Origin: Gemmatimonadota bacterium | GTDB taxonomy: Bacteria; Gemmatimonadota; Gemmatimonadetes; Longimicrobiales; Gaopeijiaceae | Assembly (NCBI GenBank): GCA_029262115.1 | Contig: JAJCZZ010000027.1 | Coordinates: forward strand, 1-64,000 | DNA length: 64,000 nucleotides | Reading direction: 5' to 3' | In this document: positions 9,208 through 17,658 of the stretch, piece by piece | How positions within the stretch are numbered: position 1 is the stretch's first letter | Layout of the letters: the number at the start of each line of letters is the position of its first letter | Notes under the pieces: generated by a model | Seen by the model: the letters and a program-made list of their open reading frames with translations, nothing else | Databases searched by the model: none | What the model was told of the DNA's origin: nothing | Program-made: the position numbers and the translations under genes

Positions 9208-9453
9208 GAGTGGTGTTACGAAAGTGTCTCGGCCATTCGAGAGGACCACGCTTCGCGAGGTGCCCGCATCCGGCCCTGGGTCGTTGCTTCTCGACCCACG
9301 CCTTCGGCGCGGGTACCCCATAGCGGTGCTATTCCTCGGGGGTACCCGAGTCCGCAGGACTTGGGTCGCGCCTACCAGGGGGTACCCGGGTCCGCAGGAC
9401 CTGGGTCGCGCCTCGGCCCTCTCGGTGGCTCGCGAACTTTCGAAACACCACTC
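9208..9453. repeat. 246-bp element bounded by 18-bp inverted repeats
   Basis: The left end (9208-9225, GAGTGGTGTTACGAAAGT) and the reverse complement of the right end (9436-9453) agree at 17 of 18 positions. The interior has no coding sequence and includes two 36-base direct repeats. The layout resembles a miniature inverted-repeat element, but I see no target-site duplication in the immediate flanks. Alternatively it is a large structured intergenic repeat native to this genome, since related stem sequence occurs near 24.4 and 24.9 kb. Confidence 0.6.
9338..9413. repeat. Two 36-base direct repeats, period 40
   Basis: Copies at 9338-9373 and 9378-9413 share 34 of 36 bases (unit begins GGGGGTACCC and ends GGGTCGCGCCT), separated by 4 bases. 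They lie inside the inverted-repeat-bounded element. Only two copies and a 4-base gap rule out a CRISPR array. Confidence 0.85.
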
Positions 9454-9771
9454 CCGAATCCCGCGCTCCGGCGCGGCTGACGGGAGAAGCCGGAGGGGGG
9501 GCGGTGGGTTCCCCTCTCACGGCCGTGCGTGATCCGACCTGACCTGGGCTACGACCCCAGGCGGCGGGTGTAGATCGACCAGAAGCGCGCCGCGGCTTTC
9601 CCGAGCCACCACAGCATCTCGGACTCGGCGAAAACGGTGCAGGTGGTGCTGATCTTCATGGGACGCTCGCCCTGGAGCGCCGTGGGCCCGAGTCGGTCGA
9701 GGGGGAATGTCGAGGGCCCGCAAGGCGGCGCCCAGGAAGCGCCCGCGCGGCTCAAGCCCGCCGCCCCAGCT
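9454..9771. other. Intergenic stretch with a doubtful 36-codon frame
   Basis: Between the inverted-repeat element and the small lipoprotein gene I see only a minus-strand ATG frame at 9549-9659 (36 codons, [20 protein letters not shown]...), without a clear ribosome site or family. The rest has no feature I can support. Confidence 0.3.
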
Positions 9772-9942
9772 TCACCGGAACCGCGCGAGACCCCGTTTGA
9801 ATTCCCTATACATACGCGAATGACTCCGTGCGTCGGCATGCTCGGCGACATCTCCGGCCTCCAGCGCATCCACCGCCCGAACTCCGTCGTCCACGCCGCA
9901 TCCGAAGAGCGCGACTCCCGCCATCATCACGAACCGTTTCAT
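9772..9942 (-). CDS. Very small lipoprotein (56 aa)
   Basis: ATG 9942 is preceded by AAGGAG at ideal spacing. The first residues [16 protein letters not shown] form a lipoprotein signal with lipobox LFGC, which leaves a mature peptide of about 42 residues. The mature part is polar ([20 protein letters not shown]...) and ends in a basic stretch. I recognise no family. It could be a genuine small envelope lipoprotein or the 5' stump of a longer lipoprotein gene truncated by the repeat element downstream. The strong translation start argues it was at least once expressed. Confidence 0.55.
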   Translation of the reverse strand: MKRFVMMAGVALFGCGVDDGVRAVDALEAGDVAEHADARSHSRMYREFKRGLARFR

Positions 9943-10032
9943 CCCGGGTCGCTCCTTCTTCGTCAAGCAGCGAACGGACGGCCTCTACCTTCTTGTCCAA
10001 ACGACGACGGGTGAGTGGGGTTCCACCTGGCC

Positions 10033-11367
10033 ATGAGTCTACCCCGTCTCCTCTGGGTCAACGCGTTCATCCGCGTCGCCGCTGCCGGCTCGGGTCAGCT
10101 CTTCGCGTACCTCCTCGCAGAACGGGTAGGTGCGCGCATAGGTAGCGGAGCGATGTGGGTCGGGGTGATCGGCGGGGCCTTCTTCTTTACCGAGATCGTG
10201 GGCGCGCCCCTGGCCGGTCGGGTCGCGGACAAGGTGGGACAGCGGTCCGTCATGCGCTGGGGTCCCCTGTTCGGCGTCGCGTCGGCGCTGGTCGCCGTCT
10301 TCGCGGCCCTCGGCCCGATCGGCGGTGCGGCTCTGGAGGCGACGGGACGAGCGTTACCGGGAATGGGGATTACGGCGGTGGGGCTGCCGGAGTTGTGGCT
10401 TCTGGGGTCGGTCCTTTTCCTCGCTCGACTTGCTGAAGGCGCCAGCGCCGCGGCGACCGTTCCCACCACGCTGGTCTTGCTGGCGCGGGGCACGGAAGGC
10501 GACGTCGAACGACGCGCTCGGATGATGGGTGCCTTCGAGGCGACGTCACTCGTAGGAATGATCGCAGGATACGTGCTTGTCGGAGTGGGGTGGGCGGCCC
10601 TCGGTGCGTGGGCGTTCCTCGCGCTCCCTCCGCTGTACGCCGCCGCCTGGCTACTCATCCCGGGCGGGAGCGAGCCCGGCGTGTACGACGCCGCCGCGCC
10701 GTACGAGGAGCCGGCCCGCCCTCGCCCGTCCGGCGTCCGGGAGACGCTGGGCAAGCTTGCGGCGCGGCCGGGAGCCGTAGGATTCGGCGTGGCGTGGCTG
10801 GCCGTGAACGCCGTGGCGGGACTCTGGATCCAGCAGGCTCCCTTCCTGTTGAGCTTGCCGGAAAGAAGCGCCGATCAAGCACTCGTGGGGGGCTTCTCCG
10901 GCACCGAGGTCGCGGCCGTCTTCGCGGTGTGGGGCGCCGCCCTGCTCGTTGGCATCGGCGTGTGGAGCACGCTGGCTGCCGCATGGCCGAGGCGCCGTCT
11001 GATGACGTGGGCGCTCGCCGGTATGATGGGCGTCACGCTGTGCCTCACCCTCGTCAACCACGGTGCATCACCCCTCTTCCTCTTCCTCGCCGTGGCGCTC
11101 GTGGCCGTCGAGGCGGCCTTCGCGCCGGCGGCCTTCGCCCACCTGGCCGACCTGAGTGAACCGCTGGACGAGAGTCGCGGCCTGGTGCTGGGGCTGTACG
11201 CGCTCGCGCTCGCGGGAGGCCAACTTCTCGGCAACGTACTGGGCGCCCCGTTCGCCGCGTGGTGGCGCATGGACGGGGTCCTCGCACTCACCGCGATCCT
11301 GGCGGTGGTGGCCTGGGTCGGTGTGAGGGGCGTGGTCGACGGCTCGCACGACGTGGACCGAAGCTGA
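10033..11367 (+). CDS. MFS permease
   Basis: The 444-residue product consists of about twelve hydrophobic helices with a central polar loop near residues 200-220, the normal size and layout of a major facilitator superfamily transporter in the inner membrane. Between helices 2 and 3 the segment GAPLAGRVADKVGQRSVMRWG matches the G-x3-D/(R/K)-x-G-(R/K)-R loop signature. I place the start at ATG 10033 rather than the in-frame GTG at 10015, because MSLPRLLWVNAFIR leads directly into helix 1; neither has a strong ribosome site. The substrate cannot be read from sequence. It runs convergently with the flavin reductase gene, 93 bases apart. Confidence 0.85.
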   Translation: MSLPRLLWVNAFIRVAAAGSGQLFAYLLAERVGARIGSGAMWVGVIGGAFFFTEIVGAPLAGRVADKVGQRSVMRWGPLFGVASALVAVFAALGPIGGAALEATGRALPGMGITAVGLPELWLLGSVLFLARLAEGASAAATVPTTLVLLARGTEGDVERRARMMGAFEATSLVGMIAGYVLVGVGWAALGAWAFLALPPLYAAAWLLIPGGSEPGVYDAAAPYEEPARPRPSGVRETLGKLAARPGAVGFGVAWLAVNAVAGLWIQQAPFLLSLPERSADQALVGGFSGTEVAAVFAVWGAALLVGIGVWSTLAAAWPRRRLMTWALAGMMGVTLCLTLVNHGASPLFLFLAVALVAVEAAFAPAAFAHLADLSEPLDESRGLVLGLYALALAGGQLLGNVLGAPFAAWWRMDGVLALTAILAVVAWVGVRGVVDGSHDVDRS

Positions 11368-11460
11368 CGTTCCGATGCGACGCGCGCGGTGCGTGGCCCC
11401 GAGCCGTTCTTGGGATTCGACCCCTCGCTCGTCGAGTGCGCCGGCGGCGTATCCGCCGAC

Positions 11461-12870
11461 TCAGCGATCCTTCAGCCCCGAGAGCTTCCGCACGACGCGG
11501 CCGAGCAGGCTCGAAGCGAAGTGCTTGACGGCATGGTCGGCAGCCATCCGCTGCAGACCCGTGGACCAGGTCGGATACGCGTGGAGCGCTCCCGCGAGAT
11601 CCCCGACCCCGAGGTCGTGATGCATTGCCAGGGCCACCTCGTTGATCATTTCGCCCGCGCGTTCGGCAACGATCGTCGCACCGACGATCTTCCCCTTTGG
11701 GCCCAGGAGAAGCTTGATGAAGCCGTCCGTCGCGCCGTCGGTAACGGCCCGGTCCTGTCGATCGAGCATTCGCTTCAGCACCGTGAGATCGTTCCCGAGT
11801 CGCGCGCGCGCTTCGTCTTCCGGCCGCCCGATAGAAGCGATCTCCGGATCGAGGAAGGTGACGCGCGGAACGGCGATCGAACGGCCATCATCGCTCCCGG
11901 GAAGGAGCGCGTTCCGCGCGGCCGTGTGGCCCTGCCAGCCGGCGTAGTGCGTGAACTGGGGTCCTCCGGTCACGTCACCCGCGGCGTAGACGTGACGGAC
12001 GTTGGTGCGGAGCTTGTCGTCCACCGTGACGCCGGACGCGTCGAAGCGGACGCCCGCGTCTTCGAGACCCAGGTCGTGAACCCTCGGCGCACGCCCTGTG
12101 GCGACGAGCAGCGCATCGCCACACACCTCGCCGCCCTTCCACCGTACCACCGTGCGCCCTGCCTCGCGCCCCACCCCCTCGACCGAAGCTTCTACGATGT
12201 CGACACCCTTTGATTCGAGCGCGCGGTCGGTGATCTCACGCGCGTCGGCGTCCTCGCCCGGAAGGATCTCGGCGCCGACGACCGTGACGCGCGCTCCGAG
12301 CGCGGAGTAGGCCGTCGCGATCTCGAGCCCGACCGGCCCACCACCCACGATCACGAGACGGTCGGGGAGGACGTCGTTCTCGAAGATGGTCTCGTAGGTG
12401 GTGTAGTCGACGTCGTCGAGCCCGTCGATCGCCGGTACGCTCGGGCCCGCTCCGGTGCAGATGACGATGCGGCGCGGTAGAAGCCGTCGCCCCGCGACGT
12501 CCACCTGTCCGTCGCCTCTCAGCCGCGCGCGCCCTTCGATGACCTCGATCCCTTCTTCGCGAAGTGCTTGAGGATCTTCGTACCGATAGACGTGGGCGAT
12601 CGCGGACCTCACGTGCCGGCGGACGGACGCCATGTCGATCCGCGGCGCGGCGGCTTCGACCCCGAAGCGCCTCGCATTCCGAACCTCCGCGGCGGCCCGT
12701 GCGGCTCGCAGGAGCGCCTTGCTGGGGACGCATCCGGTCCACGTGCAGTCGCCGCCGAGTCTGCCCGACTCGGCCAGCGCCACGCGCGCGCCTACGCTCC
12801 GGGCGAAGCGAGCCGCCACCAGTCCAGCCGAGCCCCCTCCGACGACGAGCAGGTCGTGGGAGGACTTCAC
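11461..12870 (-). CDS. FAD-dependent pyridine nucleotide-disulfide oxidoreductase, MerA/Lpd-like
   Basis: The product (469 aa) has the FAD-binding VVGGGSAGLVAA motif (9-20), a redox-active GGDCTWTGCVPSK site (Cys42/Cys47), the NAD(P) Rossmann IVGGGPVGLEIA (about 170-185), the second FAD motif VYAAGDV, and a dimerisation domain. In lipoamide dehydrogenase and glutathione reductase the dimer domain supplies a catalytic His-Glu pair (HPT-x2-E). Here the aligned stretch reads HAYPTWST, with Tyr and Thr instead, closer to mercuric reductase, although the MerA N-terminal domain and C-terminal cysteine pair are absent. The GTG start at 12870 overlaps the TGA of the GTPase-methyltransferase gene (GTGA), so the two are translationally coupled. 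The substrate is probably a disulfide, metal or metalloid linked to that pathway. Confidence 0.88.
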   Translation of the reverse strand: MKSSHDLLVVGGGSAGLVAARFARSVGARVALAESGRLGGDCTWTGCVPSKALLRAARAAAEVRNARRFGVEAAAPRIDMASVRRHVRSAIAHVYRYEDPQALREEGIEVIEGRARLRGDGQVDVAGRRLLPRRIVICTGAGPSVPAIDGLDDVDYTTYETIFENDVLPDRLVIVGGGPVGLEIATAYSALGARVTVVGAEILPGEDADAREITDRALESKGVDIVEASVEGVGREAGRTVVRWKGGEVCGDALLVATGRAPRVHDLGLEDAGVRFDASGVTVDDKLRTNVRHVYAAGDVTGGPQFTHYAGWQGHTAARNALLPGSDDGRSIAVPRVTFLDPEIASIGRPEDEARARLGNDLTVLKRMLDRQDRAVTDGATDGFIKLLLGPKGKIVGATIVAERAGEMINEVALAMHHDLGVGDLAGALHAYPTWSTGLQRMAADHAVKHFASSLLGRVVRKLSGLKDR

Positions 12871-14891
12871 GCCGACTTCTCGGGGGGCGTCGTGCACGGG
12901 TCTACGGGGTCACCCGCATGTGCGCTCGCCACCTTCTTCGCGAGAAAAACCCCGTAGCTGAGCACCCCTTCCTCGACGGCCTCCCCGGCCTCGCGTAGTG
13001 CGGAACGGGCCGCGCGCACATCGACTCGCATGTCGCCGGGTCCGAACGCGCTACCCTGACCACCGCCCTCGACACCGAGTCCCCCCCTACCGGCCGTACC
13101 ACCCGCACCGAGGCCGCCCGCCGAGGCGGCCAGCGCCAGCCCGACGAGGTTGCGTTTGATCCGACCGAGGATCTCGGTGATCGCCGCCGGCTCCTCCCAC
13201 GAAGCCGTGATCTCGAAGCCAGCCGCCTCGATCAGCCCACGGTACGAGGCCAGGGTCCGCGCCCCCGGCAGACACGTGCCCAACTCGTCCCACGCCGCCA
13301 GCGATGCAGGGAGCGAACCGTTTACCACCACGTCCGTGACCGCCAAACGTCCTCCGCCCCTCAGAACACGCGCCATCTCCGACAGCGCCAAGGCCGGTGC
13401 GCCGAAGGTGCTCAGTGCGCATTCGCACAGGACGGCGTCGAAACCGTCGTCCGGGAAGGGCAGCGCGTGCGCGTCGCCGTGGTGGAGACTCGTGTCGTCT
13501 ACGGGTCCCGGCTGCGCCTCGTGGACGAGGCCATGCACGGCGCCGTCTGCCGCCCCGTCATCGAGGGCGGCCGCGGCCACGACGCTTTCGTCCAGCCCCA
13601 CGCCCACGATTCCGTGACTGTTACGAAGCGCGACGAGACTCTCGCCCGTACCGCAGGCCACGTCGAGGAGGCGTGCTCCGGTCTCGAGTCCCATTTCGTC
13701 CGCGACGCGTCGGGTGAGGGCGGTACCTCCGGGATGGAACGACTCGCCGAGAAGGAGCCTCACGTCGGGTCGATCGTAGAACGCGGCGCAACACGCGCCG
13801 ACTTCGGGTGCACAGCAGCGAATCCGGTGGCGATACGTCGGCACGGGAGCCGCCGGACTGAAGCACTGCAGTCGATCCCACACCACGTGGATCGGCGCGG
13901 CGCCCGAAGGCGTGGGGCCCGCGCCTGCCCGCGCCACACCGGCCGCGCGTGCCGCCGCCTCGACCGCGCGCACGACGCTGTCCTCGACGTCCTCCGGCTT
14001 GCGGGCGATGCGGGCGTTGATGCGCGCGCATAGCCGCGCGACGCTCTGTGGCAGCTTCGTAGTGTGCGTGCGTGGTTCCCCTCGCCCTCCGACGAGCGCA
14101 CCGTACCCGCCCTCCGGGCTCGTCGACACGAGCTTCACGTGCGCGACCGGCTCACCCGCGAACGCGTTCAGGAAGGCTTCGAGAATCACCTTCGGAGCGA
14201 ACGCGTCTTCGGACGAAAACGTTACCTCCGCGTTGGCCCAACCCAGCTCCGCCTCCGCTCGCGCATACCGCTCGTAGTCGATGTCCAGGGTCCGTGAGGG
14301 CGACGACGGCTCCGCCCCGTACCAGGCCTCGATACCGGATCCGTCCTCTCCCGACACCGGCACCACCACGGCGTCGGGGCTGAGCTCGGCGACTTTGGCG
14401 CGTACGTCCGGTGGATCCAGGTCGGCCCGCGACAGGAGCACGATGTCCGCCTCCTCGATCTGCTTGCGGAAGAGATAGGCCAGATCGCTCGAGCCGCCGC
14501 CCTCCAGCGCGTCGCTCAACCGCAGCGGGTCGACGACCACGCTCAGTGGGGCGACTTGAACGTCGGCGGAGCGGGCGCACAGAGGAGAGAGCACCGTCGC
14601 CACGAGGTCCGTGCAGCTCCCCACGGCCTCGGCGAACACGACCGTCGCGCCGCCCGCCTTTGCCGACTCGAGGGCCCGTTCGAGTTCACCGTACCGGCAG
14701 CAGAAGCAACCCCCCGCCACCTCGAACACGGGCGCGCGGTCGGCGCACAGGGTCGTGTCGACGAGCCCCTCGGCCTGGTCGTTCGTGATGATCGCGACCC
14801 GCTCACCCCGCTCCGTCAGGTAGTCGGCTGCCGCCCGGATGAACGTCGTCTTTCCCGCCCCGAGGAAACCGCCGAAGACGTGCACCCTCAC
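12867..14891 (-). CDS. Fusion of CobW/G3E GTPase domain and ArsM-like SAM methyltransferase
   Basis: Residues 1-320 are a G3E-family metallochaperone GTPase: Walker A GGFLGAGKT (7-15) and metal-binding GGCFCC (60-65), but the NKxD base-recognition motif is SRAD (154-157). Residues from about 355 form a class I methyltransferase with LLDVACGTGES (408-418) and MARVLRGGGRLAVTDVV (506-522). A CC-x6-CC cluster (359/360, 367/368) precedes it; Cys489/491 (CECALSTF) and Cys540 (CLPGA) fall where arsenite methyltransferases have conserved cysteines (SNCV and C-x-GA motifs). This suggests methylation of arsenic or another soft metalloid, with the GTPase domain handling metal delivery. The start is GTG 14891, 63 bases after the radical SAM gene. 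A Gly-rich stretch (590-620) precedes the tail. Confidence 0.85.
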   Translation of the reverse strand: MRVHVFGGFLGAGKTTFIRAAADYLTERGERVAIITNDQAEGLVDTTLCADRAPVFEVAGGCFCCRYGELERALESAKAGGATVVFAEAVGSCTDLVATVLSPLCARSADVQVAPLSVVVDPLRLSDALEGGGSSDLAYLFRKQIEEADIVLLSRADLDPPDVRAKVAELSPDAVVVPVSGEDGSGIEAWYGAEPSSPSRTLDIDYERYARAEAELGWANAEVTFSSEDAFAPKVILEAFLNAFAGEPVAHVKLVSTSPEGGYGALVGGRGEPRTHTTKLPQSVARLCARINARIARKPEDVEDSVVRAVEAAARAAGVARAGAGPTPSGAAPIHVVWDRLQCFSPAAPVPTYRHRIRCCAPEVGACCAAFYDRPDVRLLLGESFHPGGTALTRRVADEMGLETGARLLDVACGTGESLVALRNSHGIVGVGLDESVVAAAALDDGAADGAVHGLVHEAQPGPVDDTSLHHGDAHALPFPDDGFDAVLCECALSTFGAPALALSEMARVLRGGGRLAVTDVVVNGSLPASLAAWDELGTCLPGARTLASYRGLIEAAGFEITASWEEPAAITEILGRIKRNLVGLALAASAGGLGAGGTAGRGGLGVEGGGQGSAFGPGDMRVDVRAARSALREAGEAVEEGVLSYGVFLAKKVASAHAGDPVDPCTTPPEKSA

Positions 14892-14954
14892 CGGCGACCC
14901 CGTGCGTCTCCGGCACTCACCGCACGCCGTCCCGCGTGTCGCCGCGCCTGACGT

Positions 14955-16259
14955 TCACAGCATCCCTTTCGGCCGCCGGACCGCGTTGTATTCGCAGAAC
15001 GAGACCGGCGTGCCCGAGCGATCGACGATATGAACGCAGCAGCGGTCGATGCGGTCTTGATCGTAGCTGTGGGCGTCCATGAACGGCTTGATCGCGACAA
15101 CGAGAAAGTTGTGGTAGTCGGACCAATCGACCGAGTCGTCGTCCTCGGCCAGGAGATCGAGTAGCGAATCGACGACCGCGTGGTCCCCGATGTCGTCGAA
15201 CATGTGCTGGGGAAGGCGGTCCGCGAAACGCTCCACCAGTTGCTCCACGCCCGGCTGCTCCCACGATTCGAACTTCGGAAAGTAGCGCGACACCGGGATC
15301 GCTTCGCCGTCCCTCATGAGCGCCACCGCCATCGCGAAGCAGTTCGGGTGGGAGCAGGGGATGGGGGTGAAGTCCTCGAGGGTGAAGAGTCCGCCGCTCT
15401 GCCGGACGACCTCGCCCGCGACTTCGGACATCGTCAGGTGCACCGACTTCTCGTTGTCGTATCTGCCGGAGTAGAACGCGGGCTGGAGCATCAGCGTCGT
15501 CATGCGTGGGTGGTTGCCCCGGACGAGGTCCAAGACCGAACCCACTTCGTGCAGGTTGATCTCTCGGGCCACGGTCATGACGGGCATGACGAAGAGCCCG
15601 GCCTCGAGCGCATTCTCGATCGCCCGTCGCTTCATCGGCAGGAGTCCCTTCGCACCGCGGATCTCGGCGTACGTGGCGTCTGCGAAGCCGTCGAACTGGA
15701 GATAGACCTGGATCCGGTCGCGCCCGCCGTCGATCTCCGCCCACCTCCGTGCGCGCCCCGGTTCGGTCGCCAGCCGAATGCCGTTCGTATTGACGTACAC
15801 CTTCTTCACATCGCGTTCCAAGCAAATCTCGATCATCCGCTCGAGGTCGGGGTGGACCGTCGGCTCACCGCCGGAGAATTGTACGATATCGGCGTCACCC
15901 TTTCCCTGAGCCCTGAGCCGGTCGAGGCGTTCGGTGAAGTCGTCCACCGACAGCATCCACGTGTGGTGGGTTGAGGAGCCCGCGAAGCAGGTCGGGCACG
16001 TCAGATTGCACCGCTCGGTGATCTCGAAGATCAGAGTGCAACTGTGATTGACGCTGCAGCACCCGCCGGCGCCGCAACCCGGTCCCGCCTCGGCGCCGCT
16101 GTTCCAGTACAAGCCGGCGTCCTTTTCGACGAGCGCCGACTCCGCTCCGTGTGTCGGGCAAATTTTTTCCAACCACACCGCGCCTTCGCGCCGCCGGACC
16201 TCGGCGGGTACCGGGTCGAGGCAGGTGGAGCACAGACTCGTGGTGGACTTCAGTAGCAT
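14955..16259 (-). CDS. Radical SAM enzyme of the MJ0619/Tes-like type
   Basis: The 434-residue protein has the 4Fe-4S radical SAM triad Cys84-x3-Cys88-x2-Cys91 in ERCNLTCPTC, the GGEP motif at 130-133, and extra cysteines N-terminal to it: Cys10/Cys13, Cys34 in CPTHG, and a GCGAGGCC cluster (61-68) with Cys74. An N-terminal cysteine domain with 'LC..C' and 'CP.HG' preceding the radical SAM core is typical of the family that includes archaeal MJ0619 and the tetraether lipid synthase Tes, which join unactivated carbons. Bacterial members are mostly uncharacterised. It is the first gene of a minus-strand operon with the GTPase-methyltransferase fusion and the flavin reductase. The substrate is unknown; lipid or metalloid-bearing compounds are both possible. 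Confidence 0.85.
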   Translation of the reverse strand: MLLKSTTSLCSTCLDPVPAEVRRREGAVWLEKICPTHGAESALVEKDAGLYWNSGAEAGPGCGAGGCCSVNHSCTLIFEITERCNLTCPTCFAGSSTHHTWMLSVDDFTERLDRLRAQGKGDADIVQFSGGEPTVHPDLERMIEICLERDVKKVYVNTNGIRLATEPGRARRWAEIDGGRDRIQVYLQFDGFADATYAEIRGAKGLLPMKRRAIENALEAGLFVMPVMTVAREINLHEVGSVLDLVRGNHPRMTTLMLQPAFYSGRYDNEKSVHLTMSEVAGEVVRQSGGLFTLEDFTPIPCSHPNCFAMAVALMRDGEAIPVSRYFPKFESWEQPGVEQLVERFADRLPQHMFDDIGDHAVVDSLLDLLAEDDDSVDWSDYHNFLVVAIKPFMDAHSYDQDRIDRCCVHIVDRSGTPVSFCEYNAVRRPKGML

Positions 16260-16614
16260 GCGCTATCTCGGAGTGCCATGATGAACAAGCCAGCCTAGTG
16301 TGGAGTGAACGATCCAGGAGTGCGAGGGGTGAACGAGCGGGCCTGGCTTGGGGTGAATTCGTGGCGTGTAGCCTCGACGGGTCGGACCCGGCATCACCAA
16401 CGGCCGCGCCCTGCCCTCAGAACCCACGGAAGTGAAAACGGGATCCTCGCCGCTCGCCACTCGAATCCGATGGGAGCGAACATGGAACGCGTCTGGCGCC
16501 GCGGCGCGATCGCCGCGTCGCTGAGGGCTGGCGTCGCCCAATGGTGCAGGCGTGGAGTATCCGACGAAGATCATTGGGGGTCCAAAAGGCTCCCGCGACC
16601 CAGGAGCCAGGACC
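16260..16614. other. Divergent intergenic region
   Basis: This separates the minus-strand radical SAM operon from the plus-strand channel gene, so it should hold both promoters; I cannot pick convincing -35/-10 boxes. Near 16299-16370 there are three degenerate copies of a GGGTGAAC-like unit about 24-30 bases apart. A short stem (CGCGGCG/CGCCGCG) lies near 16499-16516. No coding sequence is supported. Confidence 0.4.
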
Positions 16615-17437
16615 ATGCCAACCGAGCGACCCGAAGCCAGATACATCCGTGCAGAGCACGTCGTCCGCGCGATGGGCGACTTCGGCGCCGAAAGGCTCGA
16701 CCGTCTCGGTCCCGGCAAGGAAATGGCGCTCGCAGTCATGGGGGGCGGCTTCATCACCGTCGGCGCGATCTTTTCAGTGCTCCTCGCTTCGGGAATCGAG
16801 GTCGAAGGGACGAAACGTCTCCTCGAGGGACTCGGCTTCAGCACGGGCTTCTTCTTCGTCGTCCCTCTCCGAGGCCGTGCTCTTCACGGAAGCCAACGCG
16901 GTCTTACCTGCTGTCATGCTGCGTACCCGTGTGATCTGCTTCCGCGTGGTCCGCTTCTGGGCTCTGGCATGGGTCGGGAACTTCGTCGGAGCTCTCCTCG
17001 TGGGCGCGGCGATTACTGGAACGCGGAGTTACGGTGAGGCCGAGCGGGCCCTCCTCGTAGAGCTGACCGACGCAAAGATGCAGTGGATGCATCGGGGTGG
17101 CGCCGGATCGTGGTTCTCGGTGGTGCTGTCCGGCGTGCTCGCCAACTGGCTCGTGGGGATGGCCGCCGTCTTCGCGACAATGGGGCGCACCATCATCGGA
17201 AAGTACATACCGGTCCTGCTCGCGGTGAGCGCCTTCGTCGCGGCGAACTTTCAGCACAGCCCCGCGAACATGGCGTACTTCGCGCTCGCGCGGGGGCTCG
17301 ACATCGGCCCCGGATGGGTCGACGCCCTCCTCTGGAACGTCGTGCCTGCGGGGATCGGCAATCCGGTCGGAGGCGCCGTACCGGTGACGTTGCTGCTCGC
17401 CTACGGCTTTTCCGGGCTCAGCGACGAGAAGCGTTAG
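16615..17437 (+). pseudogene. Formate/nitrite transporter (FNT) family channel, one frameshift
   Basis: From ATG 16615 (AGGAG upstream) the frame encodes RYIRAEHVVRAMGDFGAERL and the first helices, ending LGFSTGFFFVV. A C-run at 16863-16865 then carries one base too many: removing it gives LSEAVLFTEANAVLPAVM and the remaining helices to the stop at 17437, about 273 residues in all. FNT hallmarks are present: the conserved His in FQHSPANMAYF and the second pseudo-repeat GIGNPVGGAV. FNT proteins form pentameric inner-membrane channels for formate, nitrite, hydrosulfide or similar small anions. A homopolymer indel from sequencing is a serious alternative to a real pseudogene. Confidence 0.78.
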
Positions 17438-17658
17438 CCCACGGCCCCTCCGGTCCCGCGCAGGCTGACGCGAAAGATCCATCCGTTGCCGTGCACGTGG
17501 TGGGTTCCGAACTCCGACGTCAACGTGACCCTGACGGGTCGACTCGTGCGACTCCTGGCGTCGGCGTCGGTGCCCGGGGCTCGGACACCTCTACGGCCTC
17601 CCTCCCGAATCCCCGCTCACGTCGGTCCGGCCCTCGCTCGAGGGTCGTGTCTCCGACC

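Noticed and set aside
9338-9413. Possible CRISPR array
   Set aside because: Only two repeat copies with a 4-base gap, no spacers and no cas genes.
8011-9480. A 489-codon plus-strand open frame
   Set aside because: Antisense to the secreted lipoprotein that has a perfect ribosome site and lipobox.
16263-16844. Minus-strand 193-codon frame with a repeated LVHPSHSW/IVHSTLGW/LVHHG pattern
   Set aside because: The repeat reflects degenerate nucleotide repeats in the intergenic region, and the rest of the frame is antisense to the anion channel gene.
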